From Emydura subglobosa (lineage: Eukaryota; Chordata; Testudines; Chelidae), in assembly GCA_007922225.1 (NCBI GenBank), contig ML679946.1:94370759-94434758 (forward strand): 64,000 bases of DNA, given 5' to 3'. Positions 1-11,560 of this stretch are shown piece after piece; positions within the stretch are counted from its first letter, which is position 1, and each line of letters starts with the position of its first letter. The position numbers and the translations under genes were made by a program. Below the pieces are notes generated by a model. The model was not told the origin of the DNA. It made no database searches and was given only the letters and a program-made list of their open reading frames with translations.

Positions 1-1435
1 GCTGCCCTCAACTGGGCACAGATAGAATTCGTTAATTAACTTAACTAAGCACAGAGTAGAGGGATGGGGCGGGTGATCCCATGGAATCAAACTGGTCAGG
101 AAATGCTTTGTATCCTTTATGGCTCAAAGAAGCTCATCTGTGTTCAGATGGACAAAGTTGGCCAAATTTCATCTGGAGTTTGGGCTCTGCAGTCACTACA
201 AACTGGGGCTCTGGATCACTGTTGACGGAGAACTTCCTCGTTCTCTCTCCCTGTCTCTTTCTTGCTAGCATGTAACGCCACGTCACTTCAGGTCACGTGC
301 TAATTCTTTGTCACCTGCCCATCGTATCTCAAGTCAGAAGCTCCTAGTAATGCCCAGGAATAACAAACAGGTGATGTCATGCTGCTTTGCTGTGTTGACG
401 GATAGCTGCTGTGCAGAGACTAGAGCTGCTATTTAAATGTCAGCATGGAGAACTGTTATAGGAGAGGTGAATGGCTGCAGTGTCAGACTAATGGGAAATG
501 TGTGGAGACCCTGTTTACTAATCATCTGTCATATATTTCAAGGTTTCTGGTCCTAGGGGTCAAACATGGAGATCATTAACTACATTTTTGCTCAGTCCTT
601 CCTCAAGCAAACTCCCATTGGATTCAGTGGGAGATCAGTATTTGGCCAAATACCAACTGGCTTATTCTTGCTTCATGTAATTCATTATGTATTAACTAAT
701 TATCAGTTTTTGTAATAAATTATGCTGCTCAACTATGGGTTGCAACTCCTGATGCCACTTAGAATATCCAGGCTGTCCTACTGAAAACCAAACTTAATCT
801 CTCCCTCTCCCTCTGTGTGTGTCTACTGAGATAGACAGAGAGAGAGAGAATATGATATTATACACAGATCTAGTGATTCTTGCTGCATTTAACCCATCTT
901 GTCCATGGATAATGGCATTGTTCAATAATATGTGACTATTTTGTGAAGGATGCAGGTTATTGTACTGTACAATAGACAGTAACCCAAATGTTGTATAGTC
1001 TTTGGAGTGCATAATATTCCTTACAATTGGTATTGTAGCACATTCCCCCATATCTGCCTGCCCGTTTGGTTCCAATTTTTCATTCTCTCCTACAGAGTAA
1101 GTGGTGACCCAGAAGCCCTCTGGTATTTTCAAATATTTCAGAAGAAATGAAAACCTATCTTCCTTTGTTTTCAGCCTTCAAATTCACTAGAGAAAATCTA
1201 CCCACTTATCTGCCTTTTCTTCACTAATGGTGAGAGCATCGTTCCTTGTTCTGCACAGAAGGAGAAGGATAACAGTCAGTGGCAGGAATAATTTGGTAGA
1301 AAGGCTTTAGGATATGAACTGATCAATGAAACTATTTCAATAAAATACTATTTTTATGAAAAAATAGTCCTTATAATGCTTAACTCGTATTTTCAAACAG
1401 TTTCTGCTGCACTCTGTTTGTATTGTGACATAGGG
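1..1435. other. Unique sequence, no gene recognised
   Basis: No exon, RNA gene or known repeat could be supported on either strand. The open frames are short and lack recognisable domains. A low-complexity CT/GA patch lies at about 798-850. The stretch is moderately AT-rich, as expected for reptile intergenic or intronic DNA. Confidence 0.6.
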
Positions 1436-1500
1436 GATGTAGTATTATCCTCCCCATTTCACTGATGGGAAAACTGAGGCACATAGGGCAAACTCTTAAA
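1436..1500 (-). repeat. MIR/CORE-like SINE fragment
   Basis: The phrase around 1455-1485 (gatgggaaaactgaggcaca) is the antisense of the conserved central core of MIR-type SINEs. Flanking similarity fades quickly, so this is a short old fragment. The sequence that follows, to about 1670, has the style of another old interspersed repeat but I cannot name it. Confidence 0.6.
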
Positions 1501-2134
1501 GGACCCTCAGCCAAGACTTTGGGCCAGATTCTCTGGTCCACCAAGTGAACTTTACATTGTGTAGGGAATGGCTTTATGTTCACTAAGTGCTGCAAAGTGA
1601 ACCTAAAGCAGCTGGAAATTCTCCCTGGGGAATTCACCTGTGTAGGGGCAATCTCAGCTGACATAAAGCTGGTGGAGATGGCTGTGCTGCCTCCTGCACT
1701 GGAACCAGCATCCCCGATGGAAGAGTAGGAAAGAGGGCATGGAGGAGTGGTAATAGATGGCAGGACGCCACTTGGGACAATATATATCAGTGGTGTAATT
1801 ACAGATGCTCCACTGAGGCTTTAAATTGCGTTGAGCTTGAGCACCCTAGAATTCGGGAATAGCAACCACCTCCCTGCTAGACCCTCACTCAACTGCCCCA
1901 ACGCAGAGCTGGGGTATGGTTGAGAATCAAGCCCTTTATTTTCCTCTGTATACCCACCATTTTCACGGGTTGCCTTGTGGGTGCGGTCCGGTAATAAGAT
2001 GTCTGTATGTCATTTGTGCTGGGAGTTGATTGTGGTGCAGAAGTACAGGTTTGGGTATTTTAAGAAATAACCCCTTTCCTCTTTGGCTTGCCTGTCAAAG
2101 GTGTGGCTAATATAATGTAGCTAATAGTGCTCTG

Positions 2135-2310
2135 AATTCAGGACTGATCTCTACATCCAGTTCTAATATTGGCTCTGACACTGATTCCCTTTGTAGCCCT
2201 GCCCACATCAGTTCACCTCTCAGCCTTACTTTCCCTATTTGGAACATGGGCTTGACAATACAATTCACCTGTCTCAGAGGAGTGTTGGGAGAAATATCTA
2301 ATTAAACTTT
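2135..2310 (+). repeat. MIR/CORE-like SINE copy
   Basis: Sense-orientation core: a segment near 2160-2200 resembling the usual gctctgccactgac stretch, then a degraded cctcagtttcccc-like run at 2215-2240, then the tttcccta..ggaacatggg segment matching the usual atctgtaaaatggg run, and a ttgttgtgagg-like 3' segment at about 2280-2295. Diverged and short. No coding potential. Confidence 0.5.
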
Positions 2311-2380
2311 TTAAAAAGCTTAAAAGATTAAAAGAACTATAAAAAGATGAAAAGCACAACAAAAATAATTCCAGAGGGGT

Positions 2381-2470
2381 AGCTGTGTTAGTCTGTATAC
2401 AGCAAAAACAATGAGAGTCCTGAAGCAGTGTTAGTCTTTAAAGTGCTACAGACTCTCGTTGTTTTTACAC
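2381..2470. repeat. Fold-back copy of a common reptilian repeat
   Basis: The segment begins with gaggggtagctgtgttagtctgtat, which I recognise as a very abundant reptilian interspersed repeat of uncertain class. A 17-base stretch at 2403-2419 reappears as its reverse complement at 2451-2468 with one mismatch, around a ~31-base loop. The transcript or single strand could form a hairpin. Confidence 0.55.
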
Positions 2471-2510
2471 CAAAAATATTTATTAGTATCAGCATTATTA
2501 GTACTAACAG

Positions 2511-2536
2511 TTATTATTATTATTATTATTATTATT
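2511..2536. repeat. (TTA)n microsatellite
   Basis: An uninterrupted run of TTA/ATT triplets, about eight units, in an AT-rich setting. Confidence 0.9.
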
Positions 2537-2539
2537 AAT

Positions 2540-3434
2540 AACAGTTATATATCTGCAAGGGAAATGTATAATTGCACTTAATTGAGAAGGCAGCTTAAGA
2601 ACACATGGCAACTTCCACTGTCAGTGAGAGTTGTGTCTATGCTGTAGAGACCCAAATGCATTGTCTTGCCCATTACTGAATCAAGAGCTACATGATAATA
2701 CGGATGTATTAGGCCAGAAAACTCCATTCTTCATGGCCCAAAAGATTGTGCATAATAATGTATTTGTGTAGCTAATAAAAGATGTTATGATAGCGCTCCA
2801 GATTGGTTGCTGAAATGAATAACTTACAATGATTTGGGATGAATAATTATGAATGAATAATTTAGAATGGCAAATTTGTCTCCAGGCTAATTAATATCAA
2901 AATCTATTAGTAATCTAGTTAGCTGACTAGCAGGTCAACTATCATCTAAATTTGGACTGGATTCTTGTTGTGGAATTCATGACAAGAAGTCAAACTGGCA
3001 GTTCCAAAACATTCTTTTAGAATAAGCAGTCTTAAAATGTTTGGCGTAGCATGCTGGGAAACTTGTTTATATTTCATGAAGTGTTCAAAAACTATGATTC
3101 TGAATATGCACATGGACAACTACAACAGCTGTAGCTTATTCCCTCCGGTGTTCCAGGTACTGGCTCTGACAGCAATGATTTAATGACACAAGTAACTGAA
3201 AGTGATAACTGCCAGAGGATGCACATTTTGTATCACAAACTGCAGGGTCCAGGTGACATATCTTTTTAGGCTTGATAATCCTTGCAGAACTTCATTAAAT
3301 TGCAGTATGGCACCATGTATCATAATTAGAAAACATGCCTTTGCCTCCTCACAGCAAGATTTGTATCAGAAAATCTGCAGACAGCCCTTGCTGAAATCAC
3401 ACTTTTCTAGATATGCATGGATAGATTCAGTTAA
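2540..3434. other. AT-rich unique sequence
   Basis: No repeat family, exon or RNA gene recognised. The short plus-strand frame at 3202-3480 runs into the CR1 copy that follows and has no domain. Confidence 0.55.
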
Positions 3435-3435
3435 T

Positions 3436-4045
3436 AGATTCATAGTGTTCAAGGCTAGAAGAGACCATTTGATCATCTAGTCCAGCGTTTATCAAACTGG
3501 CAGTCCCAAACCAAAAGGGGGCGTCACAAGATTATTGTAGGTGGTTGTGACAGCGGCAGCTGCTGGCTGGGTGCCCAGCTCTGAAATATTTGTAAAGGGG
3601 GTCCCAGCAGAAAAGAATTTGAGAACCCCTGATCTAGTCTGACCTCCTGTATTATCACGGGTCATTACCCAGTTACCTCTATATTGAGCCAATAACTTGT
3701 GTTTGACTAAAGCAAATGTTCCAGAAAACCATCCAGTCTTAATCTGCAGACATTAAGAAATGGTAGGTTGTTTAAGGGATTGATAACCCTCACTGTTAAA
3801 AATTTGTGCCTAATTCCTAATTTGAATTTATTTGGCTTGAGCTTTCAGCCATTGGTTCTTATTATGCTTTTCTCCACTAGATTAAAGAGTCCTTTACCAG
3901 GTATTTTCTCCCCATGAAGTTACTTATACACTGTAATCAGGTCACCTCTCAATCTCTTTTTTCCTAAACTTTTTGAATGAGCTCTCTAATTCTCTCACGG
4001 TAGGTCATTTTCTCCAGCTCTCTAAGTTGATACTTAGATGTCTAG
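3436..4045 (-). mobile_element. CR1 LINE 3' end (5'-truncated)
   Basis: Minus-strand CR1 fragment. Its 3' end lies at the left, with the characteristic attcatag..ttcaaggctagaagagacca phrase at about 3440-3467. It runs through the segment for the conserved C-terminal region (ccctcactgttaaaaatttgtgcc at 3787-3811; attatgcttttctc at 3861-3875) to the ctctctaagttgata phrase near 4018-4033, where similarity stops. CR1 copies are normally 5'-truncated, as here. A 149-bp hAT element (3483-3631) is inserted near the 3' end, so the CR1 is the older of the two. No intact frame remains. Confidence 0.9.
3483..3631. mobile_element. Non-autonomous hAT element nested in CR1
   Basis: Flanked by a perfect 8-bp target duplication, ATCTAGTC, at 3475-3482 and 3632-3639. 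Eight bases is the hAT superfamily length. The left end (cagcgtttatcaaactg) and the reverse complement of the right end (caggggttctcaaatt) form imperfect terminal inverted repeats of the common CAGNGGTTCTCAAACT hAT type. The inside has the GGGGGCGTCACAAGATTATT-like segment of this reptilian family. No transposase is encoded, so it must have been mobilised in trans. Confidence 0.92.
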
Positions 4046-4344
4046 ATTTAGCAGGAGCAGACCAAATAGGCAGATGAAGATTGGCCTTCCTTAAGGTTGT
4101 GTGGGAGCCTTCAAACCTCTCATGATTTGAAACTTATCTAAGTCATTAGTACCCTAGAATCCAATGTGTGCTTTTGAAACTGGAGACACTACAGAGCATG
4201 CAGGCCTTGAAGATAGCAGCTGACCTCAAAAAGATTGTCAAATCTGTTGAGACTCTACCATGAGTATTGTGGGCTATTTATCATACTGAGAGCAAAACAG
4301 ATCTTAGATCTGGTGTTGGAGCTGGGACTTATCTGAACTAAGTT

Positions 4345-4354
4345 NNNNNNNNNN
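4345..4354. other. Assembly gap of 10 N
   Basis: Ten unknown bases. The next recognisable sequence (from about 4365) is CR1, while the preceding ~300 bases (4046-4344) are not recognised. The true gap size is unknown, and the CR1 copy may extend further 5' than shown. Confidence 0.99.
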
Positions 4355-4364
4355 CTTGAACTGC

Positions 4365-5930
4365 CAGCTAATTGTGGTATGTAACCTGTCATTTAAATCA
4401 GCCTCGCTACCAAATGACTGGAAGATAACTAATGTTACACCATTTTTTTTAAAAAGGCTCCAGAGGCAATCCCAGAAATTACAGGCTGGTAAACCTAACT
4501 TCAGTGCCAGGCAAATTGGTTAAAACTATGCTAAAGAACAGAATTATCAGACACACGGATGAATACAATGTGTTGGGGAAGAGCCCATATGACTTTTGTA
4601 ATGGGAAATAATGCTTCACCAATCTATTAGAATTTACTTAGATTTTCAGAAAGCCTTTGACAAGAACTCTCACCAAAGGCTCTTAAGCAAACTAAGCAGT
4701 CATGGGATCAGAGGGAAGGTCTTCTCCTGGATCAGTAACTGGCTAAAACATAGGAAATGAAGGGTAGGAATAAATGGTCAGTTTTCAAAATGGAGAGAGG
4801 TAAATAGTGGGGTCACCCAAGGATTTGTACAGGGACCACAGCTGTTCAACATATTCATAAATGATCTGGAAAAGGGGGTAAACAGTGAAGTGGCAAAGTT
4901 TGAGGATGATACAAAATGACTCAAGATAGTTTAGTCCAAAGCTGACTGAAAAGAGTTACAAAGGGATCTCACTAAACTGGGTGACTGGGCAACAAAATGG
5001 CAAATGAAATTCAATTTTCTTAAGTGCAAAGTAATACACATTGGAAAATATAACCCCAGCTATACATACAAAATGATGGGGTCTAAATTAGCTGTTGCCA
5101 CACAAGAGAGAGATCTTGGAGTCATCATGGATAGCTCTCTGAAAAGATTTGCTCAATGTGCAGTGGTAATCAAAAAAAGCAAACAGAATGCTAGGAACCA
5201 TCAGGAAAGGGATAGATAATAAGACAGAAAATGTCAGGCTGTCACTATATAAATACATGGTATGCCCACACCTTGACTACTGTGTGTAGTTCTGATAGTT
5301 CCATCTGAAAAAAGATATATTAGAATTGGAAAAAGTACAGAGAAGGGCAACAGATTGCTTTGAGGGTATAGAACAGCTTCTATATGAAAAATATTAAAGA
5401 CTCAGACTCTTAAGCTTAGAAAAGAGACAACGAAAAGGGCATATGATAGAGGTCTATAAAACCATGACTAGTGTGCAGAAAGTAAATAAGGCAGTGTTAT
5501 TTACTCCTTCACATAACACAAAAACCAAGGGTCACCCAATGAAATGAATAGGCAGCAGGTTTAAAACAAAGAAAAGGAAGTACTTCTTCACACAATGCAG
5601 TTTAACTGTGGAACTTCTTGCCCAGGGATGTTATGAAGGCCAAAAGTATAACTGGATTCAAAAAAAAAATTAGCTATGTTCATGGCAGATAGGTCCATCA
5701 ATTCCTGTTAGCAAAGATGGTCAGGGATGCAACCCCATGCTCTGGGTGTCGCTAAGCCTCTGACTGCCAGAAGCTGGAAGTGGACAACAGGGGATGGATC
5801 ACTTAATGATTGCCTCTTCTGTTCATTCCCTGTGAAGCACCTGGCACTAGCCACTACTAGAAAACAGGATACTTGGCTAGATAGCACATTGGTATGCCCC
5901 AGTTTGAACATTCTTTATGTTTTTATATAT
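4365..5930 (+). mobile_element. CR1 LINE, reverse-transcriptase half to 3' end
   Basis: Plus-strand CR1 fragment covering part of the RT domain, the C-terminal region and the 3' UTR. It ends near 5925 with the ccagtttgaacattctttatg tail, equivalent to the usual cccagtatggccattcttatg. RT motif A is readable as LDFQKAFD at 4638-4664. The catalytic box, normally FADD, reads FEDD at 4899-4910 and is followed by a stop at 4917. Frameshifts and stops elsewhere show it is dead. The 5' side abuts the assembly gap, so true truncation cannot be judged. Confidence 0.92.
5004..5219 (+). pseudogene. CR1 reverse-transcriptase C-terminal remnant
   Basis: A 71-residue open stretch inside the 4.4-5.9 kb CR1. 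It carries the CR1 block after the catalytic box: MKFN..KCKVIHIGK, then DLGVIMDSSLK at about residues 37-47, and the cysteine/alanine-rich segment QCAVVIKKSKQ. In intact elements this is the thumb region of the polymerase. Here it ends early and the downstream frame is shifted. No host function is suggested. Confidence 0.85.
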
Positions 5931-5934
5931 ATTC

Positions 5935-7384
5935 TTATGTAACTATGCCCACTACAGCAGAGAGAGGTCCTGAGATAAGATTTGAAGGAGGAATGTGCAG
6001 TGGTTTTATGAACTGGTTGAGGGAGGATGTTCCAAACAAGAGGTTTTCCTCCTCTTTCATAGTGTTACACTAGAAATCACAATAATGCCACTTGCCTCTA
6101 GTTGACAAAATTGTTGTTCCCTCTCCTTGCTGGCTTTAATTAAAAGCAGGCAAATATGTAATTGTGAAGTGGGCATCTTTCTGCTGTTCCAGCTAGTTCA
6201 TTATAAATACTCAAGCAAAAATAGAACATCCTCTTCAGGCTCATCTACTTTTCAGTTGGTCACCCCCACAATGATGACATTAAATCCTCACAGAGCAAAT
6301 ATGTTCAGTTTCCCTTTAGCTCCTGGAAAGAGCAGGTAGATATGCAGCAAAACAGGGACCTTTGCTGTTTTGTTTGGATTCAACTTGTTTTTCGTGTTAC
6401 TTGAGTCACCACCAACACGTTCTGCCCATAAAAGAGAAATAAAACTCTGTTTAGAGACATGTTTAGCGTCAGAATCAGGAAGTTGATGTTGTATTTCCTG
6501 TTACTTTTGTCACCATCCCAGACCAACTGTAAGGGCCAAATCCAATCCTCTCCCCTGCAACTTGGCATCAGAACTGCCCAGCTTCTTTCTTTGTTAAGGG
6601 GAAAGGCAGATGAAAGGTACATACAATGGGTGCACACTCTCTTAAGTAGGTAAGACTGGAGAATGGGAGAACCAGGGAGTAATCTGGAGGATCTGCCTCT
6701 GCATGGATATAGGGTTTTGTGTCTGCAATAAGCAATTCCAGATGTTTAACTGGGGCTGACAGGAAAAGAGACAATTTACTGATCCCCTCTCCTAGCGTAG
6801 TCTCTAAAGCAGCAGTCTGTGTCCTCTCAGTCACATTCAACTGACTTTTTTTGAAGCTACGCCGGGACCTGCTCAATAGTCCAAATTTATTTTGATAAAC
6901 TGCTGCCAAAAGATCAGCTGGGTTTCTGGCAATCAGAATAGGGGAGCTAACTGTCCAAATAGCCCAGGGAACCTTACCAAGAATAGAAAGGGTTCGAACA
7001 AACTAAACCAGCATATTCCAAATAGGTGAGAAAAGGTGTTTATAAACTTTTCTGCTGCTATTGTCCCCTATGCTTTTAGTAGGAACTACTTCTCATGGTG
7101 GAAGAATATTTCCCTCCTCCCCTCCCCCACAAATTTACATGGAATTGTCAGATGAATAAGGTGCTGCAGGATATACATTAGTCACCTATCAGCAGGTGTC
7201 TTGGGCAATCAGCTGATGTCAGGGGGATAAGGAACTTGAATAGAATATTCTTTACCCTTTGTCTCATGCCCATGACATGCAGCAATAGTCCACTAATAAA
7301 CACCTTGCTGTGGCTAGTTGGTATAAAGTAGACCAAACCAAAAACCTGGATTCAAACAATCCTCTTCAAGGGGGCTATTTGAGA
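5935..7384. other. Unique sequence, no gene recognised
   Basis: No SINE, LINE or exon could be supported. Short overlapping open frames occur on both strands at 6380-6909, but they mirror each other and show no domain or splice context. A C-rich patch lies at about 7108-7131. Confidence 0.55.
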
Positions 7385-7640
7385 GGAAGGATGGTCTTGT
7401 GGTGACGGCCCCTGATTGAGCTGGGTTTAATTCCAACTCTTCTTGTGAGACTTTAGGCCAGTCACTTAATCTCCCTATGCCTCATTTCCCCATCTCTAAA
7501 GGATAATAAACCTTCTGTTGTCTATTTAGAGTCTAAGTTCTTCAGCGCAGAGACTGGCTCTTACCATGGGTTCATGCAGTGTCTAGTACGATGGGGCCTT
7601 GAGTTTGGTTGGGGCCTCCTGTGCTACTGTAATATAAATA
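7385..7640 (+). repeat. Reptilian MIR/CORE-like SINE, near full length
   Basis: The head has the degraded tRNA-like and core segments (gggtttaattccaactctt at about 7421-7440, cctcatttccccatct at 7481-7496). The 3' half is the recurrent tail cagtgtctagtacgatggggcc..ggttggggcctcctgtgctac at 7578-7628, followed by an AT-rich end (taatataaataatta). The same tail appears in antisense at 57.3, 58.4, 60.1 and 61.4 kb. Confidence 0.75.
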
Positions 7641-8924
7641 ATTAGTTATGGTTTGGTTCAAATCTAGAATTTTGGGCTTGATCCCACTTAGTGGGGGCCA
7701 TTGTATATGGTAAATTGTATCGCCTGAGACGATGTCCTGATTTTTGACATTGCAAGTCTTTATGGGTGATGGGTTTTTGTCCATGCTGGAATTTGCTGCA
7801 CCCACCTTTCCTGTACAGATTAGTAAAACAGTATTTCTTTAAACTGGTATTGGAAAATAACACATGGGAAGAAGGAAGTCTAACAGAACCTTTCATACCG
7901 GCCTATAGCTGCGATAACTCACAACGTTCTAAAAAAACAGCAGTTATAATTAACACTTGTTTTAAATGTAGCCAATGTGACATTCTCACTTAAAATCTCA
8001 TGAGACAGCGTGTGTTATGTTGAATTAACACCTTTTCAGGCAGTGTGCTTTTTAAAGCATGTGCATATACTGCCAGTATTTCACATAACCAAAGCTCTCT
8101 CCCCCTGAATGCACATTTTGAAATTTTGATTTACAGCCTTTCAGGGGAACAGCTGTCAGTTTTATTACAGGGGGGTTGTGGTTCACACCCCCATTTTTTG
8201 TGGGCCTGTAAGCCACCCTTTTCCTTTCTCTCCTCTGTGTCCCTGCCGTTCACTCCTGTTGAGATCCTGCCTTCTCAGGAGTGGGGCGGGCTACTATTTC
8301 AGTGGCTCACTCAGCCTCTTTGGGTCCCTTCAATGGGGGGGTCCTGCTGTGGTCTCTGCTGCAGGCCTCCCTCCAAAAGTTAAGTTCAGTTTGGCTATCA
8401 GGGTGCAGGGCCTCAGATGGTACAGACATGGCAGTCAGAGTGAAAATGACATCAGTTCATCTGACTGCCATGGCTATCGTCTCTAGAAACTGGTCCAACC
8501 GGCCCCCCAGTGCCTAGGTATGTGAGACACTGGGGAATAGTGAAAAAGCAGGAGAGAGCATCTGTAGTCACTATGGAAACAAAACCTTCTTTCACACGCA
8601 CACAAGGTTGCACAATGAGCTTTTTTAATAACCCAGAGCCTCCTCTGATTTCCACTGGTGTAAATCAGTAGAACTTATATTGAACTCAATATGTATCTGG
8701 AAATCTGATGTACTGAAGACTTTTTTCACAGTTCATCTTCTACTGATGATATAGCAAATCTATGCTCCTTGTCAGGTAAATTACTTCCACCCACTCAAAC
8801 TCAGTGTAAGTCTTAGAGCATGTAATTGAGCAGAAGGAAGTCTAAGCTTGTGTAAGCCAGTCTCATTTACACCACTTGGATTTGTCCTTTTTTTTTTTTC
8901 TTCTGGCCCTTTTTGGATGACTAC
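7641..8924. other. Unique sequence, no gene recognised
   Basis: Several overlapping frames occur at 8045-8655, on both strands, with proline/serine-rich low-complexity translations. They have no domain or good splice context, so I do not call a gene. The block 8160-8370 is GC-richer than its surroundings. Confidence 0.5.
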
Positions 8925-8995
8925 TCAGTTTCCTTGGAGAAGCACTTTGCGATCTATGAATGAAAAGTGCAATAAGAGCTAAGTATCTATTATTG
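8925..8995 (+). repeat. SINE 3' tail fragment
   Basis: The phrase ggagaagcactttgcgatct followed by atgaaaagtgcaataagagc is the conserved region just before the SINE tail (gtaaagcgctttgagatc-like). Only this part is recognisable. Confidence 0.55.
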
Positions 8996-9954
8996 TTTTA
9001 TTATTTTACAAATTATCAATAAAATTGGAACTAACAATCCAGAATAAAGATTTCTAAGGTTATTATAGTTGCTCATCCTTTCCTTCTATCATCTTTTCTT
9101 CTATTGATGATAATCACAGAGCTAGAATTGGAAGATAATGAAGAATTAAAAGAATAGAGATATGGAAGGTTTGCACATGAAATACAAAGTCACACAGTAA
9201 AGAAATCATGATGTGAAAAATAATGCTGGAGAGGATATAATTCCCCTTCATGTAGCTCTAGAGAGAAAAATATCCCCATGGCAGTTCCACATGAGAAAAA
9301 GATAGCGCTGCTTACCTTCTGCCGTGACAAAAACAAAGCAGTTAAGCTGTAACGCAGTTACAAGAAATTAAGCTAAACAACTTGGGATGGAATTCAGTGA
9401 TTTTTGCCAAAGATCTCTTGCTAAGTTGTTGTGATGCATTATACATGTGTGGCTATAAACAGGAAAGTGAAATGACTTATACATTCCAAAAACAAGATAC
9501 ACTTAGTGACTGATGCCCAGGGATTTTGAGCTCCCACAGCTCCCATTGACTTCAGCTAGAGTCGTGGCTGTGCAGCCCCTCTGAACATCATATTCTATGG
9601 GTCCCATCCCCCGCTGGTGTAAACTGGCATAACTCCATTAACTTTACACCAATGTACACCAGCTGAAGATCCAGCCCTAAGTGTGTATTTTAAATGGATG
9701 AAATGCATTAATAGAAGAAAAAACAGTTCTCCTTTAGGAGTGACTGTCTGCATAACTAAAGGTCCCCCTACATATCTTCAATAAAACAGTGTAAGTTTAA
9801 TACTCATCACTTCTGTAAAATGGAGTATTAAGAACCTTAAGTGTACCCAGCACTTTAATGGCTGACTGATCCTTCTCAAAGGTGAGACTATATTGGTGGG
9901 GCTAGCTAGCAGAGAGACTACAGCAATATCTCCACAGCCAGCGGCACCGCCAGC
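8996..9954. other. Mostly unique sequence with an old palindromic repeat
   Basis: Around 9505-9685 lie the phrases gctcccattgacttcagc and ggtgtaaactggcataactcc, typical of old non-autonomous repeats in reptile genomes, but termini are not visible. The rest shows nothing recognisable. Confidence 0.45.
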
Positions 9955-9957
9955 AGT

Positions 9958-10216
9958 GCAGGATCAATTTTGTGGGTTCAATGGAGTGGCAGTGAAGACT
10001 CACTCAATCAAACCCAGAAATCGACTCTGCAAATCCATCCCAGCAAGAAGCATAGCACTGCGTTGACAGGAGGACATTTTGCATCGGGGCAGCACAGTGA
10101 AGGCGCCACAGTAAGCGGATGTTAGGAAGTCGATGGGAGAGACGCAAGTTATTGTACGTAGGTTGCGTATCTCCCTTCGACTGCCGCCGAAATCCATGGC
10201 CAGTGTAGACCAGGCC
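9958..10216. mobile_element. Harbinger-derived non-autonomous element (right end)
   Basis: The right terminus, gtgtagaccaggcc at 10203-10216, matches the right end of the Harbinger element at 20.26 kb (gtatgaaccaggcc). The internal sequence (gcgttgacaggaggacattttgc; gtcgatgggagagacgcaag) belongs to an abundant reptilian Harbinger-type family. A matching left terminus is not obvious, so the copy may be truncated. It carries no coding region. Confidence 0.6.
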
Positions 10217-10420
10217 TAGGAGTCTGGAGAAATGGGTTCTGTTTTCAGCACTTCCACTGATTTGTGGGGATCTTGAGCAAAACACGTCATCGCTCTGTGC
10301 CCCAGTTTCCCCTCACTGTAAAATAGGGATAATAATACTTAGCCCTTTGCAAAGTGCTTTGAGAATGAAAGGTGTTGCCTAAGTGCAATGCCTTAATAAC
10401 AACAGTAATAGTAACAGAGA
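10217..10420 (+). repeat. MIR/CORE-like SINE copy
   Basis: Sense-orientation copy directly abutting the Harbinger end. It has the core (ctctgtgccccagtttcccc at 10293-10312, gtaaaatagggataataatac at 10318-10338) and the tail-proximal caaagtgctttgagaatgaaaggtg at 10348-10372. It ends in an AT-rich run near 10405. Confidence 0.75.
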
Positions 10421-10955
10421 TACAACCTCGTTACTTAAACTATTGAAAAAGTCAAACTACTGTATCGAGCTCCAGAGGTTCTAATAACATTGGACAGACA
10501 ACATAGGCTGCTCCTGAGAATTCTTGCAGCAGCAACGCAAACTACTTGAAAATGTACTAAAATATAAAAATCGGTGTCTAACAATATCTTTTCTTACAAA
10601 ATAATCCCTGGAGAAAGACCTAAGGTAAGCTGTTGTCTTGTTCTCTTGGAATAAATCTGTGGAAGAAAAATAAGTTTTTCCATTCTGGTTTTGGGTTTTT
10701 TTCCGGTTAAATATCGATGGAAATGCCTTCCTCACACAGTAGGCCTCACTCAAAGCTCTGTGATGTCTACAGACAGATTCCAATTGACTTCAATGGGTTT
10801 TGGCTCAAGCCTATTATTCACATGATGGTTCTGTACAACAGCCGTGGCACAGATGTCTAATTAGCCCAATCAACGTGCTTCTGCCTTGACAAACAGGACA
10901 AAAAGGAGCATGCAAAAATGTCCATGGCAGTTCAATTCTTGGTCTCTCTGCTCTG
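10421..10955. other. Unique sequence, no gene recognised
   Basis: No repeat or exon could be supported. A minus-strand frame at 10481-10783 has no recognisable domain. Confidence 0.5.
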
Positions 10956-10959
10956 AGGG

Positions 10960-11560
10960 CCAACAAGGGTGCCTCTCACAAGGTCACTGGTCCTTTTAAG
11001 TGGGAATGGGTCCAGTTCACCTGTGACTCATTAGCTGCCTCCCAGTGGGGTTTGATAGAGGGCACCTGGCTGCTATAAAGAGCCAGGCAACAGTTAGGAG
11101 GGAAGAAGAAGAGGGCAGCAGCAGCAATAATAAATAATAACAGCAATTGGTGAGGATGATGGGAGCTGTGTGGAGGGAGGTGCAGGAATCCTGTGAAAGC
11201 AATAGTTGGAAGGGACTAGGAGTGGGGGAGAAGAGCTGGAATGGAGAAGGTGTGACAGGACTGGCTAGAGCTTGGGAACTCTGCCAGGTAGAAGAACCGT
11301 GTAGAGGCCTTTAGGTAAAGGAGAAGAACCAACTCAGCTGGGGGCAGGCTGAGCCCAAGATCAAGAGAGTGATTCTGGAGGAGCTCAGCAAGGGTAGGGC
11401 TCATAGACAGAGGGGCCTGGGGAATGCTGCAGGCAGCCCTGAGGGGAGGAATGTGGTGGAAGCATGGCAAATGGTCAGCTGTGTGACGGCCCTGGAATAG
11501 GGGTCTGGAAATCACAAAACAGGGTGTGTTTGTTTGCAGGTAGATGCCTTGGAAAGTGGG
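10960..11560 (+). repeat. Possible LTR-like block with TATA box
   Basis: A GC-richer block with a TATA-like element (gctataaagagcc, 11071-11083) downstream of a moderately GC-rich stretch, then purine-rich sequence. The style resembles reptilian LTR U3/R regions. Neither a terminal TG..CA pair nor a target duplication could be identified, so the boundaries are approximate. A host promoter is an alternative reading. Confidence 0.3.

Noticed and set aside
2511..2536. Possible CRISPR or satellite array
   Set aside because: Only a simple TTA microsatellite; no spaced direct repeats of CRISPR type were seen anywhere in the window.
8045..8517. Three overlapping plus-strand frames suggesting a gene at 8.0-8.5 kb
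   Set aside because: Translations are low-complexity and domain-free, and no splice structure or codon pattern favours one frame.
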